A DNA stretch of 8,449 bases from Clostridia bacterium (GCA_017459315.1 JAFUDD010000380.1:1-8449); one strand, 5' to 3'. Counted from the first letter of the stretch, positions 1 to 6,600 are shown. Notes: generated by a model from the sequence alone, not told the origin. Program-made: numbers and translations.

Positions 1-5
1 ACAAG

Positions 6-1739
6 ATGAAAAAGGCTTTGTCCATTTTACTGGCTTTGCTGCTGACACTGTCGCTGCTTGCCTGCACGGCTCCCGCCGCGCCGAAGGCGGAAGTGCCGAC
101 TGACGCGCCGAAAGCAGAAACACCTACCGCCGCGCCTGCACAGTCCGCTGCCGAGCCTGCGCAGCCCGCCGCGCCGGAACCGACCGAAGTTCCCGCGCCG
201 ACGTTTGCCATCGACCGGCTGACGATCGGCACAACCGCTGCCATCGAACAGGCGATGATCGGCGAATACGGCTATGAAATGCTCGCAAGCGGCGTCACGC
301 ATCCGCCGCTCGTTTGGCAGGACACCGAGGGCGTGTTCCATCCGCTGCTTGCGTCGTGGGCGACCGAGGATGCAACGACCTGGACCTACACGATCACGGA
401 CGGCATGACGTGGCAGGACGGCGAACCCGTGACCGCCGCGGACATTTTGTTCACGCTCGAATATGAGGACCACAGCGGCAGCGCAAACCTTGTCGATCAG
501 ACCGATGCCGAGGGCAAGGTCACCAAGGCCAAGTATGCCGCGGCGGTTGTGTCCGACGACGGGCGCAGTATTGCGCTGACGCTTGCCGCGCCGAACGTGC
601 GCGAGCTTGGCAACATGACCTCGTTCCGCGTGCTTCCGAAGCACATATATGAAGGCAAGGAACAGCTTTCCGACGCAGAGCTGCGCTTTGGCTGCGGCCC
701 GTATGTATTCACCGATTTCAACAAGGACGCCGGAACGATCACGTTCACCGCAAGCGAGACGTATCCGGAGCAGCCACAGGTGAAAGAGCTTGTCTACCGC
801 TTGTTCAACAACGACGACACGATGCTGATGGCGCTGCAGCAGGGCGACATCGACATGGTTTGGGTCTACTCCACGGGCATCGGCGCCGCGTATCAGGATG
901 TGCTGGAGGCGTCCGAGGGCGTGCAGCTGCTCACCGTGACCGCGCAAAACGCACCCGCCGTGCTGGCTTTCAACAACGCCAAGGGCCCGTTTGCCGACGA
1001 GAATCTGCGCCATGCCGTCGCGCTTGCGCTCGACTATGCGCAGCTGCGCGAAAAGGTCGGCTCCGCGCGTGCCGAGATCCCGAACGCGGGCTTTGTTCCC
1101 CCGTCCACGGTCGGCTATGTCGCAACCGACAAGCTGAAAACCGATCTGGCCGAAGCCGAGCAATATATGAACGCCGCGGGCTACGCGAAGAACGACGCGG
1201 GCAAGTTTGTCAACGAGGCCGGCGAGCCGTTCACCTTTACGCTGACCTATCGCAGCGACCGCAATAACCAGGTGTCCTGTGCCGAGCTGATCAAGACTGC
1301 CATCGACGCGTTCGGCGGCGAGGTCGTGCTTGACGGGCTTGATTTCGCATCCTATAATGCTAAGACGAGCAACAAGTTCTCCGAGAACAATATCACAATG
1401 GAAGCGGCTCTGTTCGGCTATACCGCCGCGGGCATGGGCATGGGCAACGGCCTTGCAACGATCTATGTGGACGGTCGCCATGCCGTACAGGGCGGCGCAC
1501 AGGTCTACGACGAATCGTTCCAATCCGCGCTGACCGCCATGGGCGAAGCCAAGACCCTTGACGAGTACATTGCCGCCGCAGGCGATATGCAGCGTTTTTA
1601 TGCCGCGCATCTGCCGGTCGTCGCGCTGTACTGGGACGCGCTGACCTACGGCGCGTCGAGCAAGCTCGACAATATCGTTGTCGATAACGTGTTCGGGCTG
1701 AACAACGTGCAGAATTGGCTGCACATCACCGCGAAATAA
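6..1739 (+). CDS. ABC transporter substrate-binding lipoprotein, peptide/nickel type (SBP family 5)
   Basis: This is a 577-residue extracellular solute-binding protein, which would capture a ligand outside the cell and hand it to the two permeases encoded next. Residues 1-20 form a lipoprotein signal peptide: two lysines, a Leu-rich core and a lipobox ending L-L-A-C, so Cys20 would be lipidated. Residues 21-66 are a Pro/Ala/Glu/Thr-rich linker. The SBP_bac_5 domain fills the rest. Its hallmark block lies at about residues 112-153 (P-L-L-A-S-W, then W-Q-D-G-E-P-V-T-A-A-D). Length is normal for the family (about 500-600). The ligand cannot be read from the sequence; peptides are commonest, but nickel, sugars and other solutes are known in this family. 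Only 5 bases precede the ATG, so the ribosome binding site and promoter lie outside the window. The next gene starts 32 bases after the stop. Confidence 0.95.
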   Translation: MKKALSILLALLLTLSLLACTAPAAPKAEVPTDAPKAETPTAAPAQSAAEPAQPAAPEPTEVPAPTFAIDRLTIGTTAAIEQAMIGEYGYEMLASGVTHPPLVWQDTEGVFHPLLASWATEDATTWTYTITDGMTWQDGEPVTAADILFTLEYEDHSGSANLVDQTDAEGKVTKAKYAAAVVSDDGRSIALTLAAPNVRELGNMTSFRVLPKHIYEGKEQLSDAELRFGCGPYVFTDFNKDAGTITFTASETYPEQPQVKELVYRLFNNDDTMLMALQQGDIDMVWVYSTGIGAAYQDVLEASEGVQLLTVTAQNAPAVLAFNNAKGPFADENLRHAVALALDYAQLREKVGSARAEIPNAGFVPPSTVGYVATDKLKTDLAEAEQYMNAAGYAKNDAGKFVNEAGEPFTFTLTYRSDRNNQVSCAELIKTAIDAFGGEVVLDGLDFASYNAKTSNKFSENNITMEAALFGYTAAGMGMGNGLATIYVDGRHAVQGGAQVYDESFQSALTAMGEAKTLDEYIAAAGDMQRFYAAHLPVVALYWDALTYGASSKLDNIVVDNVFGLNNVQNWLHITAK

Positions 1740-1771
1740 TCCATTCCCAACAAGAAATGAGGAAGCAAGCC

Positions 1772-2752
1772 ATGAAATCGTTTGTCAAAAGCATGCTGAC
1801 AGCTTTGGTTTGCTTCCTCGTTGTCATTTTATTAAACTTTGCCCTGCCGCGGCTGCTGCCCGGCGACCCGATCGCATATCTGTCCGGCTTTGCCGAGGAG
1901 GATCTCACGACCGCGCAGGTCGCGCGCTACCGCGAATCGCTGCACCTTGACGAGCCGCTTCTCGTCCAGTTCGGATATTATCTCCGTTCGCTTACGGACG
2001 GCACGCTCGGCTATTCGTTCAAAAAGAACGCCGTCGTCGCGGAGCTGATCCGCGAGCGCATTGGCGCAACGCTGCAAATTTCGCTTCCCGCCGTCGTGCT
2101 GTCCTCACTGCTCGGGCTCGTTTGGGGGCTGAACGCGGGCTGGCGCAGGGACGGCATTTTCGACCGGGTCTCGACGGCGGCGCTGATCCTGCTCAACGCC
2201 GTTCCTTCCTTTTTCCTGGCGCTCGTTTTGATCCTGCTGTTCTGCTTTCAAAATCGCTGGTTCCCGTATACCGGCCTATCCGGCAGCGGCATGACGCCGG
2301 ACAAGACGGGCTTTTGGCTCGATCGCCTTTGGCACCTCGTCCTGCCGGTGACGACGCTGACGCTCGGCGTACTGCCTTCGCGGTATCTTTTGGTGCGCAA
2401 CATGACCGCTGCCGCAACGGAGGAAAAATACGTGCTGTACGCACGGCAGCGCGGGCTTTCCCCGCGAAAGATCCGCTGGCAATACCTTTTGAAAAACGGA
2501 ATGCAGCCGTTTTTAACGATGGTCGGCATGAGCGTGAGCCTGTGCGTCGGCGGGTCGCTGATCGTTGAGAATATCTTTTCGATCAACGGGATGGGAAAGC
2601 TGCTGACCGACGCGATCTATTCGCTCGACTACCCGCTGATGCAGGGCATCCTGTTCGTTACGACCGCGATCATGGCAGCGTCGATCATCGTGACCGATCT
2701 TGTCTGCCTGCTGCTCGACCCGCGGCAGCGGAAGGGGGAGCGCCATGCGTAA
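1772..2752 (+). CDS. ABC transporter permease, DppB/OppB-like
   Basis: This 326-residue inner-membrane permease would be the first of two pore subunits of the importer. The N-terminal helix (about 7-27) runs into P-R-L-L-P-G-D-P (26-33), a family signature. Further hydrophobic segments lie near 101-123, 137-160, 186-206, 249-267 and 292-316, giving about six helices. The cytoplasmic EAA loop that contacts the ATPase is at about 219-245 (K-Y-V-L-Y-A-R-Q-R-G-L-S). V-E-N-I-F-S-I-N-G-M-G at 265-275 matches the conserved segment of DppB proteins. I chose the ATG at 1772 because GAGGAAG (1759-1765) sits 6 bases before it. The frame is open back to 1715, but that would overlap the preceding gene and lacks a good binding site. 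The end overlaps the next permease by 8 bases, which indicates translational coupling. Confidence 0.95.
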   Translation: MKSFVKSMLTALVCFLVVILLNFALPRLLPGDPIAYLSGFAEEDLTTAQVARYRESLHLDEPLLVQFGYYLRSLTDGTLGYSFKKNAVVAELIRERIGATLQISLPAVVLSSLLGLVWGLNAGWRRDGIFDRVSTAALILLNAVPSFFLALVLILLFCFQNRWFPYTGLSGSGMTPDKTGFWLDRLWHLVLPVTTLTLGVLPSRYLLVRNMTAAATEEKYVLYARQRGLSPRKIRWQYLLKNGMQPFLTMVGMSVSLCVGGSLIVENIFSINGMGKLLTDAIYSLDYPLMQGILFVTTAIMAASIIVTDLVCLLLDPRQRKGERHA

Positions 2753-3554
2753 TCTGCGAACCCTCCCGCTTGTGCTCGGATTGCTTCTTTTGCTTCTGTT
2801 TGCCGCCGCCGCCCTGCTGCCCGGGCTTTTCACGCCGTTCGGCCAAAAGGACATGTTTGCTGCGTGGGAAGCCCCGAGCAAAACGCACCCACTCGGCACC
2901 AACGCGCTCGGCTACGATGTATTTACGGAGCTTGTCTACGGCACGCGCGATACGCTGTTTGTCGGGCTTTGCAGCAGCGTTTTGACACTGCTGCTCGGTC
3001 TTTTGCTCGGCACGCTTGCGGCGCAGCGCGGCCTGTTGGGCGGGCTTTTCGACGGCGTCATCAACGTGTTTGTCCTGTTGCCGCGGTTGATCACGTTGAT
3101 CGTCCTGTCGGCCTTTGTCGGCGCGGGACGCGGACAGCTGATCGTGCTGATTGCGCTGTTCGGCTGGGCCGGGACGGCGCGCGCCGTGCGCGAACGCGTC
3201 CGGCACCTTGCGGTGCAGCCGTTTATGGAAGCGTTGACCGTGCAGGGCTTTTCGCGCCTGCATATCGCGGCGTTCCACCTGCTTCCGAATCTGTGGGACA
3301 TTCTGCTGACGCGCTTTTTGCTCGGCGTCAACAGCTGTATTCTGATGGAATCGACGCTGAGCTTCCTCGGCTTCGGCGATCTCTATCATCCGACATGGGG
3401 CACGATGATGAACTTTGCCTACCGCAGAGGCGCGTTTTTGCGGCAGGCTTACGCTTATCTTTTGACGCCCGGCGTTTGTATCGTCCTGCTGTCTTTGGCG
3501 TTTTATCTGATCAGCCTTTGGTTTACCAAGCAAAAAGAAACTATCCGCGCTTGA
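2745..3554 (+). CDS. ABC transporter permease, DppC/OppC-like
   Basis: This 269-residue protein would be the second pore subunit, pairing with the DppB-like permease. A Leu-rich helix at about 7-27 is followed by H-P-L-G-T-N-A-L-G-Y-D-V-F (48-60), matching the DppC consensus HPLGTDxxGRDV with Tyr in place of Arg. Other hydrophobic segments lie near 70-93, 105-125, 130-145, 186-205 and 238-260. The EAA loop is about 161-182, with E-A at 162-163, Gly168 and L-L-P-N at 179-182. E-S-T-L-S-F-L-G-F-G (202-211) followed by W-G (218-219) is another family signature. The start at 2745 has AAGGGGGAG (2732-2740) just upstream and overlaps the preceding stop as ATGCGTAA. The stop codon lies inside the stem of the terminator hairpin, so the operon ends here and no ATPase gene follows. 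Confidence 0.95.
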   Translation: MRNLRTLPLVLGLLLLLLFAAAALLPGLFTPFGQKDMFAAWEAPSKTHPLGTNALGYDVFTELVYGTRDTLFVGLCSSVLTLLLGLLLGTLAAQRGLLGGLFDGVINVFVLLPRLITLIVLSAFVGAGRGQLIVLIALFGWAGTARAVRERVRHLAVQPFMEALTVQGFSRLHIAAFHLLPNLWDILLTRFLLGVNSCILMESTLSFLGFGDLYHPTWGTMMNFAYRRGAFLRQAYAYLLTPGVCIVLLSLAFYLISLWFTKQKETIRA

Positions 3555-3595
3555 CGCTTTTCTGCTTTTGCAGGCGGCGAAGGCGCGGATTTTTT
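3543..3595. terminator. Intrinsic terminator, probably bidirectional, between the importer operon and hipA
   Basis: ATCCGCGC (3543-3550) pairs perfectly with GCGCGGAT (3583-3590). The stem can extend inward with one mismatch and small bulges through GACGC (3553-3557) and GCGGC (3574-3578). A run of six T (3590-3595) follows on the plus strand. On the minus strand the same stem is followed by TAGTTTCTTTTT, so it may also end hipA transcripts. The permease stop codon (3552-3554) lies within the left arm. Confidence 0.8.
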
Positions 3596-3616
3596 ATCCT
3601 GTTGTTTTTTCTTTTT

Positions 3617-4891
3617 CTACCGATCCGCAAGGGCGCGCCCGGCGCTCTGCAGGATCCGGTTCTTCCATTCCGCCGCGCCGTCCAGTCCTTCCCGCTGCAG
3701 CTCCGCCGCTGCCTTTTCGAGCGCAGGCCGAAATCGGCTGACCATACGATCAAAGCGCGACAGCGCCATTTTCTCACCGAGGCCGACCTCCCTTGCGGCA
3801 AGGCGAAAGGATTCGCGCGTGATCTCGGCAATCGGATAGACGCCGCCGATGGCAAGCGCCATATTGCGGCTGAGGCCCTTATAGCCGGTATGGATCATGT
3901 CATACGCCGGCGCGAGCCGCACGGATCGCAGATCGGGCGCATAAAGCAGCGAAAAGTTTTTGATATGCGCATCGGTGTTGCCGATCAGCCAGTCGAACAC
4001 GATCCGATCCCACAGCTCGGTCTGGTCCTCGATCGGACGTGCCGAGCGTTCGCGCAGAAGCGTGAACATGGCTCGAAGATAGTGCTGTCCGTGCTCATAT
4101 TTCTCGGACGCGGGAATGCCGAGTGCCTGCCCGAAATCCTCCTGGTGCAGCAGCTGCGGCACCGGCAGACCGCTGATCCGTTCCGGTGACGGCGGAAATA
4201 TGCGGTCGTACCGCCGCACGGCCAGCAGCAGCTCCCGATCCTGTCCCGTGCCGGTATTGATCGCCCGGCTCTCTGCCACGCGCAGCCCGCAAAGCGCCGC
4301 CGTGCGCAGGCAAAGCTGCTCATTCGGCACGATTTTTTCATAGCGAACATGGCTTTGCTTGAGGATGTGCGTGCTCGGCGCGGTGCCGCGCGGCAGATAC
4401 CATGCACCGGAAGCGGCGTCGTAATACAAGCCGACCTTGCCCGATGCCCCGCCAAGCGACAGGTGCGCTTCGGTGACAAGCGTTGTCGATTCGGGCGCGC
4501 CCTCGGCGGCGAGCAGCCGAACCTGCTCCGGCGTCAGCGGCACATACGCAGCCTGCGGCGCGTCGCCCTCCCGATAGATACGCAGCGCGCCCATGCACTC
4601 CTGCCCGAGCGCATACAGAATGCCGAGGTAATCGCCCTCGTCGATCCGCAGGAAAGCGGCAATCGAGCGCCGCGTGAACCCCTCCGGGAGCAGGCTTTCA
4701 AAGAACGTCCGCGTTTGCCGGGTTGTGAACGGCTCCGTCTGCAGCGGCAGACGGGCGGAGATCGCCGCGGCGTCCGTCCGTTCGAGATAGTCCGCGGCGT
4801 ACCGGAAACAGGCCGCTTCCGCCCGCTCGCCCGCGATGCTGCCGACCGGCACCTGCCGCCCGCTGATTTCCATGCTGACGAAGTATTCCAT
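3617..4891 (-). CDS. hipA: HipA-type serine/threonine kinase toxin
   Basis: This 424-residue protein is a HipA-family kinase. E. coli HipA phosphorylates glutamyl-tRNA synthetase and causes growth arrest and persistence; the target here is unknown. Residues 1-100 form the N-terminal subdomain, fused here rather than encoded separately as in HipBST. S-L-G-G-A-S-G-K (145-152) matches the Gly-rich loop that holds the inhibitory autophosphorylation serine, Ser150 in E. coli. T-H-I-L-K-Q (174-179) supplies the nucleotide-binding lysine. G-N-T-D-A-H-I-K-N-F (304-313) is the catalytic loop with Asp307 and Asn312, and L-A-P-A-Y-D ends at the metal-binding Asp331. All key residues are present, so the kinase looks intact. 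I chose the ATG at 4891 because GAGGGA sits 6 bases before it. The ATG at 4897 overlaps the hipB stop as ATGA and would add two residues; a TTG at 4918 is less likely. It is encoded directly after hipB and probably held inactive by it. Confidence 0.93.
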   Translation of the reverse strand: MEYFVSMEISGRQVPVGSIAGERAEAACFRYAADYLERTDAAAISARLPLQTEPFTTRQTRTFFESLLPEGFTRRSIAAFLRIDEGDYLGILYALGQECMGALRIYREGDAPQAAYVPLTPEQVRLLAAEGAPESTTLVTEAHLSLGGASGKVGLYYDAASGAWYLPRGTAPSTHILKQSHVRYEKIVPNEQLCLRTAALCGLRVAESRAINTGTGQDRELLLAVRRYDRIFPPSPERISGLPVPQLLHQEDFGQALGIPASEKYEHGQHYLRAMFTLLRERSARPIEDQTELWDRIVFDWLIGNTDAHIKNFSLLYAPDLRSVRLAPAYDMIHTGYKGLSRNMALAIGGVYPIAEITRESFRLAAREVGLGEKMALSRFDRMVSRFRPALEKAAAELQREGLDGAAEWKNRILQSAGRALADR

Positions 4892-4893
4892 GC

Positions 4894-5106
4894 TCATTCC
4901 CTCGGCGTCAGGCGGCAATCCAAGCCCAGCAGATTGGCAATCCGTATGGCCTTTTCCAGTTCAATCGTCCGCTTGCCGTTTTCCATGTCTGATAAAAAGC
5001 TGACGCTCACGCCGCAAAAATCGCTGATAAACGCCTGCGTATAGCCGAGCGCCTTGCGCCGCTTGCGCACCGCTTCGCCGAAGGTCTTTGCATCCGTTAC
5101 GATCAT
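4894..5106 (-). CDS. hipB: HipB-type antitoxin, XRE-family helix-turn-helix regulator
   Basis: This 70-residue DNA-binding protein has one helix-turn-helix domain of the XRE/Cro type at about residues 8-64: F-G-E-A-V-R-K-R-R-K-A-L-G-Y-T-Q, then a recognition helix near V-S-V-S-F-L-S-D-M-E-N-G-K (33-45). It has only a few residues beyond the domain, so it is about the minimum length for a HipB. The ATG at 5106 has GAGGAG (5113-5118) 6 bases upstream. The hipA start follows 2 bases after its stop, or overlaps it by 4 if hipA uses the alternative ATG. In known hipBA modules HipB binds HipA to neutralise it and binds operators to repress the operon. Three similar palindromic sites upstream fit that role here. 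Confidence 0.93.
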   Translation of the reverse strand: MIVTDAKTFGEAVRKRRKALGYTQAFISDFCGVSVSFLSDMENGKRTIELEKAIRIANLLGLDCRLTPRE

Positions 5107-5120
5107 GTCCGTCTCCTCTG

Positions 5121-5137
5121 CGCCGTACGGCGAAATT
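5121..5137 (-). promoter_or_regulatory. Putative HipB operator 3, next to the hipB ribosome binding site
   Basis: On the minus strand this reads AATTTCGCCGTACGGCG, differing from the other two copies at 2 of 17 positions and lying in the opposite orientation. Its core CGCCGTACGGCG (5121-5132) is a perfect 12-base palindrome. It ends 2 bases before the GAGGAG ribosome binding site, so in RNA it could also fold into a small hairpin. Its centre is 38 bases from operator 2. Confidence 0.6.
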
Positions 5138-5153
5138 TTCTTACCAATCGCAG

Positions 5154-5170
5154 AATTTAGCCGTTCGGCG
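5154..5170 (+). promoter_or_regulatory. Putative HipB operator 2, just after the transcription start
   Basis: This is a perfect 17-base repeat of operator 1 (AATTTAGCCGTTCGGCG), placed about 12-28 bases downstream of the predicted start of transcription. The core inverted repeat is at 5160-5169. Its centre is 39 bases from that of operator 1. Confidence 0.7.
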
Positions 5171-5187
5171 TTATTTGTTCTATGAGC

Positions 5188-5216
5188 ATTATAATTTAGC
5201 CGTTCGGCGAAGTCAA
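5188..5216 (-). promoter_or_regulatory. Sigma-A promoter of hipBA
   Basis: Reading the minus strand, TTGACT (5216-5211) is separated by exactly 17 bases from a perfect TATAAT (5193-5188). Transcription would start near 5181, giving a leader of about 75 bases before the hipB ATG. The strength of this match implies that repression is needed to keep the operon low. Confidence 0.88.
5193..5209 (+). promoter_or_regulatory. Putative HipB operator 1, between -35 and -10
   Basis: AATTTAGCCGTTCGGCG fills almost the whole promoter spacer and overlaps the last base of the -10 box. Its core is an inverted repeat GCCG-TT-CGGC (5199-5208). An identical 17-base copy lies 39 bases away. A protein bound here would block RNA polymerase. 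HipB as the binder is an inference from gene order. Confidence 0.72.
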
Positions 5217-5273
5217 GGCAGGAATATGCCGAAAAAGGATGTGCTTGGATGATATGATTCTGTGAAACCTACC

Positions 5274-5326
5274 GCCGGTTAGCTGTGAACCGGCAAGCGT
5301 TCTTCCTCATGCAAAAGGGGCTTGCC
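5274..5326. repeat. Two overlapping inverted repeats upstream of the Nudix gene
   Basis: GCCGGTT (5274-5280) and AACCGGC (5288-5294) form a perfect 7-base stem with a 7-base loop. GGCAAGC (5292-5298) and GCTTGCC (5320-5326) form a second 7-base stem with a 21-base loop. They share bases 5292-5294, so not all pairs can form together. Neither is followed by a T-run, so these are unlikely to be terminators. The second overlaps the predicted -35 box of the Nudix gene. I cannot assign a function. Confidence 0.4.
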
Positions 5327-5350
5327 GAAGGCCCGTATTTCGTTTATACT
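5322..5350 (+). promoter_or_regulatory. Probable sigma-A promoter of the Nudix-GNAT pair
   Basis: TTGCCG (5322-5327) lies 17 bases before TATACT (5345-5350), each matching the consensus at 4-5 of 6 positions. Transcription would begin near 5357, about 27 bases before the ATG at 5384. This supports the downstream ATG over the longer GTG frame at 5285, which would start before the promoter. Confidence 0.6.
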
Positions 5351-5383
5351 TTTGAGAAAAGGAACGCTGCGGAGGGAACGGTT

Positions 5384-5944
5384 ATGCAGTATAAGGGCAT
5401 ACGAAAGGTGCACGAAGGGAAGTTTATCACCCGGTATGATGTGGATTATTTGACGGAGGAGGGGCATCCCAAAACGTATGAGATCATCAGTCGGAACCGG
5501 GAGATTACGACGCTCGAAGCGTTGCAGAATCCGACGCCGGATTCGGTCATTCTGATCCTGACCGACGAAAGCGGCGAACGGCTGCTTGTCAGCCGGGAAT
5601 ACCGGATGGCGATGGCGCAATGGATCTACAATTTCCCCGCCGGACTGATTGACCCCGGCGAGACACCGGAGCAGAGCGCAAAGCGCGAACTGTGGGAGGA
5701 AACCGGGCTGACGCTGACCCGCATCGACGACGTGCTGGATGGCAGCTACAGCGCCATCGGCTTTTCCAACGAACGAAACGTCTGCGTATTCGGCGCTGCC
5801 GCCGGAGAATTCTGCAAGAGCACTTCCGACGCGGAGGAGATCGTGCCGGGCTGGTACACAAAGGCGGAGATGCGGACGCTGCTGCGCACGGCGCCGTTTG
5901 CCGCCAGAACGCAGGCGTATTGCTACCTGTGGGCGAACAGCTGA
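5384..5944 (+). CDS. Nudix hydrolase, ADP-ribose pyrophosphatase-like
   Basis: This is a 186-residue cytoplasmic Nudix hydrolase, which would cleave a nucleoside diphosphate linked to another group using Mg2+. A complete Nudix box lies at residues 87-109: Gly87, Glu93, Arg101-Glu102-Leu103, Glu105-Glu106, Gly108-Leu109, fitting GX5EX7REUXEEXGU exactly. The preceding N-F-P-A-G (83-87) and the following D-P-G-E resemble the ELPAGKID-PGE context of ADP-ribose pyrophosphatases (NudF/YqkG type). The substrate is therefore inferred to be ADP-ribose or a related sugar nucleotide, but Nudix specificity is hard to read from sequence. Length fits this subgroup (about 170-210). I chose the ATG at 5384 because GGAGGG (5371-5376) is 7 bases upstream. 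It is read divergently from hipBA and followed 5 bases later by a GNAT gene. Confidence 0.93.
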   Translation: MQYKGIRKVHEGKFITRYDVDYLTEEGHPKTYEIISRNREITTLEALQNPTPDSVILILTDESGERLLVSREYRMAMAQWIYNFPAGLIDPGETPEQSAKRELWEETGLTLTRIDDVLDGSYSAIGFSNERNVCVFGAAAGEFCKSTSDAEEIVPGWYTKAEMRTLLRTAPFAARTQAYCYLWANS

Positions 5945-5949
5945 AGACG

Positions 5950-6462
5950 ATGGAAGCCGCTGTGCAAAATCTGACCCTAAAACGGATCACCGACACAAGG
6001 GATCTCGACAAAATAACCGACTGGATGTACGGCTGGTGGGGCAAGGCGGAGGGCTACGCCTACGACGCCGTGCGCTGCTGTATGCAGCATAGCCTGCAGA
6101 CCAATAGGCTCCCGCAGACCTTCGGCCTGTATGAAGGGGACGCGCTGATCGGCATGTACCAGTTTACCAACGAAGACCTGTTCCCCCGCCCAGATATCTA
6201 CCCGTGGCTTGCAAACGTGTACCTCGACCCCCGCCGCCGCGGGCTTGGCTATGGCCGGTTTCTGCTGTCTACGGTGCAGCGCAGCGCCGCCTCCGTCGGC
6301 CTCTCGGAGCTGTACCTGTTCACCGAGCACACCGGACTCTACGAAAAATTCGGCTGGACATTCGTGGAAACTATCGACACGTTTTTACAGCCGCGCCTGC
6401 AGCGGCTGTATCGGCTGGAGATCGGCGCGGAAAACAATACGCCAACGCGAGCAGGCTGTTGA
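5950..6462 (+). CDS. GNAT-family N-acetyltransferase
   Basis: This 170-residue protein belongs to the Gcn5-related acetyltransferases, which move an acetyl group from acetyl-CoA to an amine. W-L-A-N-V-Y-L-D-P (86-94) leads into the acetyl-CoA pyrophosphate-binding loop R-G-L-G-Y-G (97-102), matching R/QxxGxG/A. L-Y-L-F-T-E-H-T-G-L-Y-E-K-F-G-W (121-136) is the conserved C-terminal block; Tyr131 is in the position often used as general acid. The N-terminal part (1-85) would carry substrate specificity and is not recognisable. The ATG at 5950 follows the Nudix stop after 5 bases. It has no clear Shine-Dalgarno site, so translation probably depends on ribosomes ending the Nudix gene. In-frame GTG and CTG codons within the end of the Nudix gene are possible alternatives. 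The substrate is unknown. Confidence 0.9.
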   Translation: MEAAVQNLTLKRITDTRDLDKITDWMYGWWGKAEGYAYDAVRCCMQHSLQTNRLPQTFGLYEGDALIGMYQFTNEDLFPRPDIYPWLANVYLDPRRRGLGYGRFLLSTVQRSAASVGLSELYLFTEHTGLYEKFGWTFVETIDTFLQPRLQRLYRLEIGAENNTPTRAGC

Positions 6463-6561
6463 TAAGGGAAAGATGGCGACGCGCAAAAAAACGCGCGCCG
6501 GCGCAGCCGTAACGAAGCGTAAGCGAAGTGAAAAAAACGGCTCATATTCGGCAACAAAGCA

Positions 6562-6600
6562 AAGGAACGGGCGATGTTTCGTCCGTTCCTTCTTGTTCGC
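6562..6600. terminator. Hairpin terminator between convergent genes
   Basis: AAGGAACGGGCG (6562-6573) pairs with CGTCCGTTCCTT (6580-6591) as a 12-base stem with one G-U pair and a 6-base loop. On the plus strand it is followed by CTTGTTC, on the minus strand by TGCTTTGTTG. The T-tracts are weak in both directions, but the position between a plus-strand gene end (6462) and a minus-strand gene end (6628) fits a shared terminator. Confidence 0.7.

Noticed and set aside
27..1724. A 565-codon open frame on the minus strand, almost wholly antisense to the binding-protein gene
   Set aside because: Its product is rich in Arg, Gly and His with no recognisable domain. It mirrors a gene with clear signal peptide and SBP family motifs. 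Long antisense frames are expected in GC-rich genes with strong third-position bias.
2685..3533. A 282-codon minus-strand frame antisense to the DppC-like permease
   Set aside because: The product is Gln/Arg/Lys-rich and low in complexity, as expected for the complement of a Leu-rich membrane protein.
2864..4189. A 441-codon plus-strand frame running from the second permease through the terminator into hipA
   Set aside because: It crosses two convergent, well-supported genes and a terminator, and its Arg/Ala/Pro-rich product has no domain.
4898..4918. Longer HipA start at a TTG at 4918
   Set aside because: It is a rare start codon with no good ribosome binding site and would overlap hipB further. 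Two ATG codons at 4897 and 4891 fit better.
3617..5220. The hipBA unit as a recently inserted mobile cassette
   Set aside because: I found no flanking direct repeats, integrase, transposase or tRNA, and base composition by eye matches the neighbours.
5285..5383. N-terminal extension of the Nudix protein from a GTG at 5285
   Set aside because: It would start upstream of the predicted promoter, has no ribosome binding site and adds 33 residues outside the Nudix fold. The ATG at 5384 has a strong site.
6480..6542. Short inverted repeats CGCGC/GCGCG and AGCCGT/ACGGCT after the GNAT gene
   Set aside because: The stems are only 5-6 bases with no T-run after them, and could arise by chance in GC-rich DNA. 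The 12-base stem at 6562-6591 is the better terminator.
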